A stretch of 64,000 bases of DNA from JAWKIW01 sp046331175 (GTDB lineage: Bacteria > Actinomycetota > Acidimicrobiia > Acidimicrobiales > Acidimicrobilacustridaceae), in NCBI GenBank assembly GCA_046331175.1, contig JAXLRI010000004.1:62001-126000 (forward strand), written 5' to 3'. Made by a program: the position numbers and the translations under genes. Under the pieces are notes generated by a model. That model ran no database searches and was not told the DNA's origin. It worked only from the letters and a program-made list of their open reading frames with translations. How positions within the stretch are numbered: position 1 is the first letter of the stretch; every line of letters begins with the position of its first letter. Shown here in pieces: positions 1 through 7,601 of the stretch.

Positions 1-1242
1 GGACCGGCCGGGAGCGCCGGACGGGTCGGCGATCGACGAGGCGACGGCGGTGCGCTGCTCGTCGGGCGCCGCCACCTCGCCGCCGACGATCGGCGGGAGC
101 GGGGCGACGACGGCCGGGACCAGCCCGACCAGGATGCCGACGACCGCCGGCCAGGCGAGACCGGGCCACGTGAGCGGCACCAACGCCGGCTGCAGCGAGG
201 CGGGATCAGTGGCGCCGGCGATCAGGCTGCCGGCCAGGGCGACGACCCCGCTGGCGGCGATGGCCCACTCGGGCCAGGCCCAGGGGTCGGGTCGGTAGCG
301 GGTGCGGGTGCTGCGGCGGCCGCCGGCGAACAGGGCAGCGGCGAGCAGCGCCGAGCCGATGCCGAGGACCGGCAGCCCGAGCGACCGCGGCGCACCGGCG
401 TCGAGCACGGCGTAGAGGCCGACGCACACCGCGAGCAGCCCGACGGCGGTGGCGCCGGCGGCGATCGCCCGCGCCCTTGCCGAGGCGTCCCCGCGCCGGC
501 CGTAGCCGCGCGCGTCCATCGATGCCGCGAGCGACACCGACCGGTCCAGCGCGCCCTCGAGCACGGGTAGGGCCAGGCCGCGCACGGCGTGCAGGCCCCG
601 CGTCGGCCGACCGCGGAGCCGCCGCGCGTCGCGCAACCGACCGAGCGACGTGACCGCCTGCGGCGCGAACGACAGGGCCACCGTGACGGCGACCCCGGCC
701 TCGTACAGCACCGCCGGCAGCGAGCGCAGCATGCGGTACGGGCTGCACAGCGAGTTGAGGGCGCCGAACACGGCGAGCAGCACGGCGAGGCGGAAGCCGG
801 CGGCGAAGGCCTGCACGAGCATCGGGACGGTCACCTCGCCCCCCAGGTGCACGCCCGCCATCCACGCCGGCAGCTCGACGGTGGGGATGGTGAACACGAC
901 CGTGCCGGGCAGGCGGGCCCCGAACAGCACGGTCAGCAGCATGCGCAGGGCGACCACGACGAGCCCGAGCTTCAGGAACGACGAGAACGACCGCGACCAC
1001 GGCGCCGACGACCGGCGGGCCGCCACCACGTAGGCCACCACCGCGAGCAGCAGCGCCAGCAGCACGACGTTCGTGGTGCGCATCGCCACCGCGGCGAGGC
1101 CACCGGCCCACAGCCACCACGCGCCCGGGTGCACCGACCGCCGGGCCGCCGGCCGCAGCCGCAGCCGCGACCCGCTGGGCCGCTGCAGCTGGCGGACCTG
1201 TCGGGGCCGTCCCGGTGCTCCGACTCCCGCCGAGCCGGTCAC
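1..1242 (-). CDS. ECF transporter T component (EcfT/CbiQ family), 3' end beyond window
   Basis: Membrane scaffold subunit of an energy-coupling-factor importer; it would couple the ATPases to a substrate-binding S component. The frame stays open for 414 codons to the left edge. Several hydrophobic helices are visible, and the region with SVSLAASMDARGYGRRGD matches the cytoplasmic Ala-Arg-Gly signature of T components. The GTG start overlaps the stop of the upstream SCO2322-family gene by 4 nt (GTGA), so the two are translationally coupled. With over 400 residues it is longer than a classic EcfT of about 250-280, with extra C-terminal helices. The riboswitch upstream suggests cobalamin or a corrinoid/cobalt as substrate (inference). 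Confidence 0.85.
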   Translation of the reverse strand, partial: MTGSAGVGAPGRPRQVRQLQRPSGSRLRLRPAARRSVHPGAWWLWAGGLAAVAMRTTNVVLLALLLAVVAYVVAARRSSAPWSRSFSSFLKLGLVVVALRMLLTVLFGARLPGTVVFTIPTVELPAWMAGVHLGGEVTVPMLVQAFAAGFRLAVLLAVFGALNSLCSPYRMLRSLPAVLYEAGVAVTVALSFAPQAVTSLGRLRDARRLRGRPTRGLHAVRGLALPVLEGALDRSVSLAASMDARGYGRRGDASARARAIAAGATAVGLLAVCVGLYAVLDAGAPRSLGLPVLGIGSALLAAALFAGGRRSTRTRYRPDPWAWPEWAIAASGVVALAGSLIAGATDPASLQPALVPLTWPGLAWPAVVGILVGLVPAVVAPLPPIVGGEVAAPDEQRTAVASSIADPSGAPGRS

Positions 1243-2336
1243 GTGTCGGCCCCGCGCCGCATCCGCACCACCGCCGCCGCCGCCAGTCCGACCCCCACGA
1301 CGGCCACGCCACCGACCGCCCACGGCGCGCCGCCCGCCTCGGCGCCGGCGGCCGCGGGCACGGCGGCCAGCTCGCTGACCCCGTCGCCGCCGGTCGTGCC
1401 GTCGGTCGACCCGCCGGGATCGGCGGCGCCGGCCTCGGCCGGGACGGTGCCCCGCGCCGCGGCGGGCACCTCGCCGGAGGTGGCGTCACCCGGCGCACCG
1501 GCCGGGGGCTCGCCAGGGGTGGTGGACGAGGTGGGAGCGGTCGAGGTGGGATCGGCGCCACCGGCCGACTGGGCGCCACCGGCCGGTGGGGCGGCGCCGC
1601 CCGGGACCGCGTCACCAGCGGGAAGGGGCGTGGGCACGACGCGCGGGGCGGTCACGGTGGGCACGACGATCGGCGCCGCGGCGGTGGTCGTGGTGGAGGG
1701 CGCCGGAACGCACGTGGCCGCCGGATCGGCGGGGGCGTTCGGTGGCGGGTCGCCCGGCTTGCCGGTGCCCTCGACGAAGTGCCAGCCCTCGGTGACGCCG
1801 GCCGACGCCTTGCGGAAGCCGGGGCCGACGCTCATGTACTGCCAGCCACCCGCCGTGCCCGTGAAGTAGGCCCAGTAGCGGTAGCCCGAGGACGTGCGCT
1901 CGCCACAGCCGCTTGCCGGGTACACCGCCCCACTGGGCGGGCCGATCCCGCAGAGCAGGCCGGCGTCGTTGAACCGCAGCGTGAAACCAGCGGCCCCCAG
2001 CACCGAGATGCCGTCCCGGCCGGCCACCCCCGGGACGCACCGCCGCTGGACCCCGCCGGGCGAGCCGGGCACGGTGCCGAAGTCGACGGCGATCGCCACG
2101 TTGGCGGACGACTGGGCCTCGGCACACGACGACGGGGCCACCGGCGATCCACCCGCTCCGAGCGGCGAGGCGAGGGCGACGACGACCCCGACGACGGCCA
2201 CCAGCAGGAGCCGCGCCGGCCCTCCCGGCCGGGACCCCGGGGCGCCTGCCGGTCCCGACGCCGCGACCGACGACGACCGGCCGCGCCGGTGGGCGGCGGG
2301 CCGGTGCTCGACGATCGGGGGTGGGGGTGGGGCCAC
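1239..2336 (-). CDS. SCO2322-family exported protein of a B12-regulated ECF operon
   Basis: Secreted or membrane-anchored protein of unknown biochemical role. After a basic N-terminal region comes a hydrophobic signal segment (LLLVAVVGVVVALASP), a folded region with the family-typical GYRYWAYFTGTAGGWQYMSVGP, a long Pro/Thr/Gly/Ala-rich linker, and a C-terminal transmembrane helix ending in RMRRG. Streptomyces SCO2322-family genes likewise sit beside cobalt/cobalamin ECF genes. The start is uncertain: GTG at 2336 leaves a long n-region, GTG at 2379-2381 is another option, and starts further upstream would fall inside the riboswitch. It is coupled to the EcfT gene by a 4-nt overlap. A role as an accessory or substrate-capture component is inference. 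Confidence 0.75.
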   Translation of the reverse strand: MAPPPPPIVEHRPAAHRRGRSSSVAASGPAGAPGSRPGGPARLLLVAVVGVVVALASPLGAGGSPVAPSSCAEAQSSANVAIAVDFGTVPGSPGGVQRRCVPGVAGRDGISVLGAAGFTLRFNDAGLLCGIGPPSGAVYPASGCGERTSSGYRYWAYFTGTAGGWQYMSVGPGFRKASAGVTEGWHFVEGTGKPGDPPPNAPADPAATCVPAPSTTTTAAAPIVVPTVTAPRVVPTPLPAGDAVPGGAAPPAGGAQSAGGADPTSTAPTSSTTPGEPPAGAPGDATSGEVPAAARGTVPAEAGAADPGGSTDGTTGGDGVSELAAVPAAAGAEAGGAPWAVGGVAVVGVGLAAAAVVRMRRGADT

Positions 2337-2424
2337 GGCGCTCGTTCCGGGTCCGACGACGGCGGACCCCGGCAGGCGCACTGCAGCACCAGGCCAGGCC
2401 CCTCCGTCCGCAGACCACGACGTT

Positions 2425-2570
2425 CGGATGAGACGTGCAGCGGCCCCGGGTGCTCCGGCTCGCCGGGCGCCCCACCGGTCGGCGGGACCCCGGCCCACGG
2501 TTGCGGGTCAGCGCCGGCTTCGGACCGGCTTCCCCCGCGGGCAGCTGTCGAGTTGTGGGCCCACCCCACC
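2425..2570 (-). promoter_or_regulatory. Cobalamin riboswitch
   Basis: Read on the minus strand, the leader of the SCO2322/EcfT unit contains the conserved cobalamin-aptamer elements in order: a GGGGAAGCCGGT segment, CCGGCGCTGACCCGCAACCG (like the Streptomyces form), then the B12-box-like GAGCCGGAGCACC followed by pairing arms ACGT/ACGT-type near 2430. This agrees with the RF00174 consensus as remembered; the exact ends are estimates. It predicts repression of the downstream importer genes when cobalamin is abundant. Confidence 0.8.
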
Positions 2571-2634
2571 ACAGGCGCCCCTGCCAGGTCAACCAGGTGG
2601 GACGACCCGGTCAGCGCTCCGGACGGCTGGTCGT

Positions 2635-2711
2635 CGGCGATCCGACGGCGAACCCTCGGCGATCCGACGGCGATCCGTCGGCGATCCGTCGGCGAACCCT
2701 CGGCGATCCGG
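2635..2711. repeat. Seven tandem 11-bp iterons (CGGCGATCCGA-type)
   Basis: Seven uninterrupted units of 11 bp: CGGCGATCCGA, CGGCGAACCCT, CGGCGATCCGA, CGGCGATCCGT twice, CGGCGAACCCT, CGGCGATCCGG. The period is close to one helical turn, so all units face the same side of the DNA. The array ends 37 bp before the -10 box of the MpaB-type gene and also lies upstream of the divergent riboswitch leader. It could be a cooperative regulator site or a slippage product. Confidence 0.85.
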
Positions 2712-2747
2712 CACCAGCCCGGCCGGGGAGCCACCGGACCGCCTCGC

Positions 2748-2753
2748 TACCCT
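2748..2753 (+). promoter_or_regulatory. -10 box TACCCT, leaderless start
   Basis: TACCCT lies 7 nt before the GTG at 2761, so the expected transcription start falls on or next to the start codon. No Shine-Dalgarno sequence is present. Confidence 0.5.
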
Positions 2754-2760
2754 CGTCGCC

Positions 2761-3837
2761 GTGGTGCCGCCCTCCCCCCTCGACCCGGCCCGCGCCCCGC
2801 TCGACCTGGCCGCCACGTCTCGCCGCCTGGCCCGCGCCCCGTTCGGGCTCGCCCGCACGCCGCTGGCGCTGGGCACGGCGGCCGGCGACCGGGTGCGGGT
2901 CGCCCTCGCCGACGAGGTCGCCCGCCTGCTCGTGGGCGAGCGCGAGCCGGTCCGGCACCCGGTCGGCCCGCGCACCGACGAGGGCCTCTTCGGCCCCGAC
3001 AGCGTCACCTGGCACGTGCACCGCGACGCCTGCCTGCTGGTGGGTGGCCTGCGGGCGCTGCTCCTGCAGACCCTGCACCCCCTCGCCATGGCCGGCGTCG
3101 CCGACCACTCCCGCTACCGCGAGGACCCGCTCGGCCGCCTCTCCAACACCTCGCTGTACGTGGGCACCGTCATCTTCGGCACCACCGACGAGGCCCGGCA
3201 GGCGGTGGCGGGGGTCAAGCGGGTCCACGAGCGGGTCACCGGGATCACCCCCGACGGCCGGCCCTACGCCGCCAACGACCCCCACCTGCTCACCTGGGTC
3301 CACCACACGCTGGTCGACTCGTTCCTCGCCGCCTACCAGCGCTACGGCGCCGACCACCTGTCCGCGGACGAGGCCGACCGCTACGTCGCCGAGTGGGCCG
3401 TCGTCGCCGACCTGTTCGGGGCCGAGCCGGCCGCCCGCTCCACCGCCGAGCTCGACGCCTGGTTCGCCGCCGAGCAGCCCCACCTCTGGGCCGGGCCACG
3501 GGCCCACGACGCGGTGGGGTTCCTGCTCGCCCCGCCCCTCCCGCTCCACACCCGCCCCGCCTACGCCGTGCTGGCCGCCGCCGCCCTCGACCTGCTGCCC
3601 GACTGGGCCCGAGCCCACCTCGGCGTGCCCCGGCTGCCCCTCGCCGACCGCGTCGTCACCCGCCCGTCGGCCTGGGCCCTGCTGCGCACCATCGACTGGG
3701 TGCTCGCCGGCCTGCCCGCCCCGTCCGACGCTTCGCCCGACGCACCGACCGACGGTTCGCCCGTCGGGCCGGCAGCCGATCCCCGGCACGAGCAGGTGGA
3801 CCAGCCGACCGACGGTCCCACCGCCGCGGCGAAGTAG
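2761..3837 (+). CDS. Oxygenase MpaB family protein (DUF2236)
   Basis: 358-aa protein of the MpaB/DUF2236 (latex-clearing-protein-like) family, presumed b-heme oxygenases or related redox proteins acting on hydrophobic substrates. The family signature is visible as a conserved His-rich helix pair (WHVHRDACLLVGGLRALLLQ, then HPLAMAGVADHSRY with the RL..T..YV.. motif) and the later HHTLVDSFLAAYQRY. GTG at 2761 is chosen because a -10 box sits 7 nt upstream. The C-terminal 40 residues are a low-complexity Asp/Pro/Thr tail. It is followed 33 bp later by a deacylase-like gene on the same strand, but a separate promoter lies between them. Confidence 0.82.
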   Translation: MVPPSPLDPARAPLDLAATSRRLARAPFGLARTPLALGTAAGDRVRVALADEVARLLVGEREPVRHPVGPRTDEGLFGPDSVTWHVHRDACLLVGGLRALLLQTLHPLAMAGVADHSRYREDPLGRLSNTSLYVGTVIFGTTDEARQAVAGVKRVHERVTGITPDGRPYAANDPHLLTWVHHTLVDSFLAAYQRYGADHLSADEADRYVAEWAVVADLFGAEPAARSTAELDAWFAAEQPHLWAGPRAHDAVGFLLAPPLPLHTRPAYAVLAAAALDLLPDWARAHLGVPRLPLADRVVTRPSAWALLRTIDWVLAGLPAPSDASPDAPTDGSPVGPAADPRHEQVDQPTDGPTAAAK

Positions 3838-3849
3838 AACAGGTTCTAC
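3834..3849. promoter_or_regulatory. KstR-like palindromic operator
   Basis: Perfect palindrome GTAGAACAGGTTCTAC. It fits the TNNAACNNGTTNNA consensus known for the TetR-family regulator KstR of mycobacteria. It overlaps the stop codon of the MpaB-type gene and covers the -35 region of the next gene, whose -10 box is 9 bp downstream. No TetR gene is nearby, so the regulator must be encoded elsewhere. Confidence 0.6.
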
Positions 3850-3857
3850 CTGCGCGC

Positions 3858-3863
3858 TAGCCT
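3858..3863 (+). promoter_or_regulatory. -10 box TAGCCT, leaderless start
   Basis: TAGCCT lies 7 nt before the ATG at 3871, and there is no ribosome binding site. The KstR-like palindrome occupies the -35 position. Confidence 0.5.
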
Positions 3864-3870
3864 CGTCGGC

Positions 3871-5601
3871 ATGCTGGACGAGCTGATCACCGGGGCCACC
3901 GTCGTCGACGGGACCGGCACCCCCGCCCGCCCCGCCGACGTGGGACTGCGCGACGGCCGCATCGTCGCCGTCGCCGACCCGGGCGGCATCGACGAGCCCG
4001 CCGCCGCCACCTTCGACGCCACCGGCCTCGTGGTGTGCCCGGGCTTCGTCGACCCCCACACCCACTACGACGCCCAGCTGTTCTGGGACCCCTACGCCAC
4101 CCCGTCCAACGTCCACGGCGTCACCACCGTGATCGCCGGCAACTGCGGGTTCACCTTGGCCCCGATCAAGCCCGAGGACGCCGACTACACCCGCCGCATG
4201 ATGGCCAAGGTCGAGGGCATGCCCCTGGCCGCGCTGGAGGACGGCATCGAGTGGGGCTGGCACACCTTCGCCGACTACCTCGGTCGCCTCGACGGCAACC
4301 TCGGCGTCAACGCCGGCTTCCTCGTCGGCCACTGCGCCCTGCGCCGCTACGTCATGGGTGCCGAGTCGGTCGGCCGTGAGGCCACCGCCGACGAGATCGC
4401 CGCCATGGTCGAGCTGCTGCGCCAGTCGATCGAGGCCGGCGGCCTGGGCTTCTCCACCACGCTCTCGCGCACCCACAACGACGGCGACGGCAAGCCGGTG
4501 GCGTCACGGTGGGCCAGCAAGGACGAGCTCATCGCCCTGTGCACCGAGGTCGGGCGCCACGAGGGCACCACGCTCGAGGGCATCGTCGACGGCTGCCTCG
4601 AGGAGTTCTCCGACGACGAGATCGACCTGCTCGTAGCCATGTCGGCGGCCGCTCGCCGCCCGATCAACTGGAACGTGCTCACGGTCGACTCCAAGCGACC
4701 CGACCAGCCCTGGCACCAACTCGAGGCCGGCAGCCGCGCCGAGGCCGGCGGTGGCAAGGTCGTGGCCCTCACCATGCCGGTGCAGGTCCCCATGAACATG
4801 TCGTTCCTGAACTACTGCGCCCTCAACATGCTGCCGGGCTGGGGGGAGATCCTCGGCCTGCCCACCGGCGAGCGCATCGAGGCCCTGCGCGACCCCGCCA
4901 CCCGCAAGCAGATGCTCGAGCAGGCCGCCAGCCCCGAGGCCGGCGTCTTCGCCCGGCTCGCCGACTTCGCCAGCTACGTCATCGGCGACACGTACTCGCC
5001 GGCCAACGAGGGCCTCAAGGGCCGGGTCGTGGCCGACATCGCCGCCGAGCGGGGTGCCGACCCGTTCGACACGCTGGTCGACATCGTCATCGCCGACGAC
5101 CTGCGCACCGTCCTGTGGCCCATCCCCACCGACGGCGACGACGCCTCGTGGGCGCTGCGCAAGCAGGTCTGGGACGATCCCCGCGCCATGCTCGGCGGCT
5201 CCGACGCCGGCGCCCACCTCGACCGCATGTGCGGGGCGCCGTACCCCACCCGCTTCCTGGGCGACTGCCTGCGCGGCCGCCAGCTGGTCGGCGTCGAGCG
5301 GGCGGTGCAGATGATGACGTCCGTGCCTGCCGCCCTGTTCGGCCTGCGCGACCGCGGCGTGGTGGCCGAGGGCGCGGTGGCCGACCTGGTGGTGTTCGAC
5401 CCCGAGACCGTCGGCGCCGAGCACGCGTCGCTCGTCAACGACCTCCCCGGCGGCACCGCCCGCCTCACCGCCGACGCCATCGGCGTCCAGCGGGTCTACG
5501 TGGGCGGCGTGGTCACGGTCGAGGACAACACGTCGACCGGTGCCCTGCCCGGCTCGGTCCTGAAGGCGGGCGTCGACACCGACACCGTCGCCACCGCCTG
5601 A
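3871..5601 (+). CDS. N-acyl-D-amino-acid deacylase / D-aminoacylase family amidohydrolase
   Basis: 576-aa metal-dependent hydrolase of the amidohydrolase superfamily. The N-terminal beta-sandwich segment is followed by the metal-binding motif PGFVDPHTHYD (His63 and His65); a late Asp in GGSDAGAHLD and the closing GAVADLVVFDPETV strand complete the family pattern. Length and the NCGFT/AP segment fit the D-aminoacylase branch rather than dihydroorotase. The true substrate in actinobacteria of this type is unknown; N-acyl amino acids or amides are plausible. The start is fixed by a -10 box 7 nt upstream. The KstR-like operator suggests regulation together with lipid or steroid catabolism (inference). 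Confidence 0.85.
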   Translation: MLDELITGATVVDGTGTPARPADVGLRDGRIVAVADPGGIDEPAAATFDATGLVVCPGFVDPHTHYDAQLFWDPYATPSNVHGVTTVIAGNCGFTLAPIKPEDADYTRRMMAKVEGMPLAALEDGIEWGWHTFADYLGRLDGNLGVNAGFLVGHCALRRYVMGAESVGREATADEIAAMVELLRQSIEAGGLGFSTTLSRTHNDGDGKPVASRWASKDELIALCTEVGRHEGTTLEGIVDGCLEEFSDDEIDLLVAMSAAARRPINWNVLTVDSKRPDQPWHQLEAGSRAEAGGGKVVALTMPVQVPMNMSFLNYCALNMLPGWGEILGLPTGERIEALRDPATRKQMLEQAASPEAGVFARLADFASYVIGDTYSPANEGLKGRVVADIAAERGADPFDTLVDIVIADDLRTVLWPIPTDGDDASWALRKQVWDDPRAMLGGSDAGAHLDRMCGAPYPTRFLGDCLRGRQLVGVERAVQMMTSVPAALFGLRDRGVVAEGAVADLVVFDPETVGAEHASLVNDLPGGTARLTADAIGVQRVYVGGVVTVEDNTSTGALPGSVLKAGVDTDTVATA

Positions 5602-5714
5602 CCTGCCTGACCCGGCGGGGTCGGCGGCCACCACCCCGCGGGGGATCGGCCGGCACCAGCTCCGTCACGGCCCGGGACGGCTCGCCGCGCGAGCCGCGCC
5701 GGGACGACGCCGGG

Positions 5715-5921
5715 TCAGCCCCGGGTCTCCTCCTCGGCGACCCGTCGGCTCTCGGCGAACAGGGCGTCGGTGCTCCAGTCGAAGCCGGTGGGCTCGGCGG
5801 AGGCGGGCTGGTCGGACAGGTCGATGACCTTGGTCTCCTCGACCTGGGCGGTGAGGCGCTGGCGCCAGGCGGCATAGGCCGCGGCGCGATCGTTGCTCGA
5901 CGGGCGCTCGTCGGTGCTCAC
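5715..5921 (-). CDS. Small acidic hypothetical protein (68 aa)
   Basis: Not recognised. GTG start with a good Shine-Dalgarno (AGGAGA, 7 nt upstream); the frame closes at 5715. The protein is hydrophilic, with a predicted helix AAAYAAWRQRLTAQVEETKV, then the motif GFDWSTDALFAESRRVAEEE; it has no signal peptide or membrane segment. It is transcribed away from murT, with a 330-bp intergenic region between them. The codon pattern and RBS make it a real gene rather than a shadow. It may be an adaptor or regulatory peptide, but the sequence gives no direct clue. Confidence 0.6.
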   Translation of the reverse strand: MSTDERPSSNDRAAAYAAWRQRLTAQVEETKVIDLSDQPASAEPTGFDWSTDALFAESRRVAEEETRG

Positions 5922-6028
5922 GTTGGTTGTCTCCTGCGGCGGAACGGGTCGAAGGTGCACACGACCACACGGCGATGCCGTGACGATCCCTGCGTTCGCC
6001 GGCCGGTGCTGGGCCAGGAGACCCACCA

Positions 6029-6112
6029 CCTGGGCCGATCGACCCAGGGCTCCCCCCAAGCATCGGACGACTGCAGGCGGAACTGTAGGCCAGATCTGGG
6101 CCGAACGACCCA
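6029..6112. promoter_or_regulatory. Two near-palindromic direct repeats in divergent intergenic region
   Basis: CTGGGCCGATCGACCCAG (within 6029-6048) and CTGGGCCGAACGACCCA (6096-6112) share 16 of 17 positions and are themselves imperfect palindromes (TGGGxCG-WT-CGxCCCA). They lie between the 68-aa gene (minus) and murT (plus), about 67 bp apart. The rest of 5922-6251 holds hairpin A1 and the murT promoter; I see no further gene in it. Confidence 0.4.
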
Positions 6113-6140
6113 TCACCCCGCGCACCCCCGGCAGCCCCTC

Positions 6141-6195
6141 CCCGAACTTTGGAGGATTCGCGTCGGGGGGTGACGCGGATCCTCCAAAGTTCGGG
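6141..6195. repeat. Hairpin repeat family A, copy 1
   Basis: Inverted repeat with 24-bp arms (6141-6164 and 6172-6195) and a 7-nt G-rich loop. The arm starts CCCGAACTTTGGAGGAT and contains one mismatch (a G-U pair in RNA). It sits between divergent genes, so it is not a terminator of either. Related copies are at 51532-51581 and 53120-53170. Confidence 0.85.
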
Positions 6196-6235
6196 TTGGC
6201 GGGGCGGGTTGGCGGATCGGGGCGGGGCGGGTGGG

Positions 6236-6241
6236 TACGAT
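6236..6241 (+). promoter_or_regulatory. -10 box TACGAT of murT
   Basis: TACGAT ends 10 nt before the ATG at 6252, giving a leader of only a few nucleotides. No Shine-Dalgarno sequence is visible. Confidence 0.4.
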
Positions 6242-6251
6242 CGGCGGTCCG

Positions 6252-7601
6252 ATGGCTGCCGCCTCCCCCCTGCCGCCCCGCAGCCGCGCCGCCGTGTACG
6301 CCGGGCGCACGGTGGCCGGCGCCTCCAAGCTGACCGGGCTGGGGTCGGGCAGCGTGATCGGCGGCCGCGTGTCCCTCGCCGTCGACCACCAGCTGCTCGC
6401 CCGACTGCTGGCCGATCGCCGGGTCGCCGTGGTGAGCGGGACCAACGGCAAGACCACCACCACCCACCTGCTCGCCGCTGCGCTGGCCACCGCCGGGCCG
6501 GTGGCCACCAACGAGCTGGGCGCCAACATGCCCCCGGGCATCGTGGCCGCCCTCGGTCGATCCGAGCCCGGGGGATCGGCCGCGCTCGAGGTCGACGAGC
6601 AGTGGCTCCCGGCCGTGCTCGACGCGGCCGGGGCGGCCACCGTCGTGCTGCTGAACCTCAGCCGCGACCAGCTCGACCGCAGCCACGAGGTCCGCAAGAC
6701 CGCCGACCTCTGGCGCGCCACGCTCTCGGACCGCACCACCGAGCACGTCGTCGCCAACGCCGACGACCCGCTGGTCGTGTGGGCGGCGGGCGCGGCACCG
6801 CGGGTCGTCTGGGTCGCCACCGGGACCCGCTGGACCCTCGACGCCGCCGGCTGCCCCTCGTGCAGCGGCCGCATCGACTTCGACGAGCGCGGCTGGCGCT
6901 GCACCGCCTGCTCGTTCGCCCGCCCCGATCCGGCGTGGTGGGTCGAGGGCGACGGGGGCGACGCCGAGCTGGTGGGCGCCGACGGCAGCCGGCGCCGCCT
7001 CGGCCTCGGCCTGCCCGGGCACGTCAACGCCACCAACGCCGCCATGGTGCTCGCCGCCGTCGACACCATGGGCATCGACCTCGACGTCGCCGCCGCCGCG
7101 CTGCGCGCCGTCCGCGACGTGGCCGGGCGCTACCGCCTCGCCACCATCGCCGGCACCGAGGTGCGGATGCTGCTCGCCAAGAACCCCGCCGGCTGGCAGG
7201 AGGCCATCGAGATGGCCGAGCCGCCGCCCACGCCGGTCGTCGCCGCCATCAACGCCCGCATCGCCGACGGGCGCGACCCGTCGTGGCTGTGGGACGTCCC
7301 CTACGAGCGGCTCCGGGGCCGGTTCGTCGTGGCCACCGGCGAGCGGCGCCACGACCTCGCCGTGCGCCTGCGCTACGCCGAGGTCGACCACGGCGTCGCC
7401 GACGACCTGACCGAGGCGGTCCGCCTCGCCGCCACCCACGCCGCCGACGACGGCGAGCCCGGCCGCCCCACCGCCGCTCGCCACGTCGACCTCATCGCCA
7501 ACTACACGGCCTTCCAGGACTACCTCGTCGAGGTGGGCGGGCCGATGGCGACCGGCCGAGGCCCCGCCCCTCGCCCCGGCACGGGAGCCGACCGTGGCTG
7601 A
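6252..7601 (+). CDS. murT: Lipid II isoglutaminyl synthase, MurT subunit
   Basis: Mur-ligase-like subunit of the MurT/GatD complex, which amidates the alpha-carboxyl of D-Glu in lipid II to D-isoglutamine using ATP. 449 aa. The P-loop is GTNGKTTT at residues 63-70. The four-cysteine zinc ribbon typical of MurT is present (C201, C204, C217, C220). The C-terminal DUF1727 domain runs from about residue 330 and contains LLAKNPAGW and IADGRDPSWLWDV. ATG at 6252 is preferred over an upstream in-frame start because it follows the -10 box directly. It overlaps gatD by 8 nt. The gene acts at the cytoplasmic face of the membrane. Confidence 0.95.
   Translation: MAAASPLPPRSRAAVYAGRTVAGASKLTGLGSGSVIGGRVSLAVDHQLLARLLADRRVAVVSGTNGKTTTTHLLAAALATAGPVATNELGANMPPGIVAALGRSEPGGSAALEVDEQWLPAVLDAAGAATVVLLNLSRDQLDRSHEVRKTADLWRATLSDRTTEHVVANADDPLVVWAAGAAPRVVWVATGTRWTLDAAGCPSCSGRIDFDERGWRCTACSFARPDPAWWVEGDGGDAELVGADGSRRRLGLGLPGHVNATNAAMVLAAVDTMGIDLDVAAAALRAVRDVAGRYRLATIAGTEVRMLLAKNPAGWQEAIEMAEPPPTPVVAAINARIADGRDPSWLWDVPYERLRGRFVVATGERRHDLAVRLRYAEVDHGVADDLTEAVRLAATHAADDGEPGRPTAARHVDLIANYTAFQDYLVEVGGPMATGRGPAPRPGTGADRG

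Noticed and set aside
50..298. Short plus-strand frame at the left edge
   Set aside because: Antisense to the EcfT gene; Ser/Thr/Gly-rich without features.
6141..6195. Hairpin A1 as a terminator
   Set aside because: It lies between divergent genes, so no transcript is expected to end there; no T-tract.
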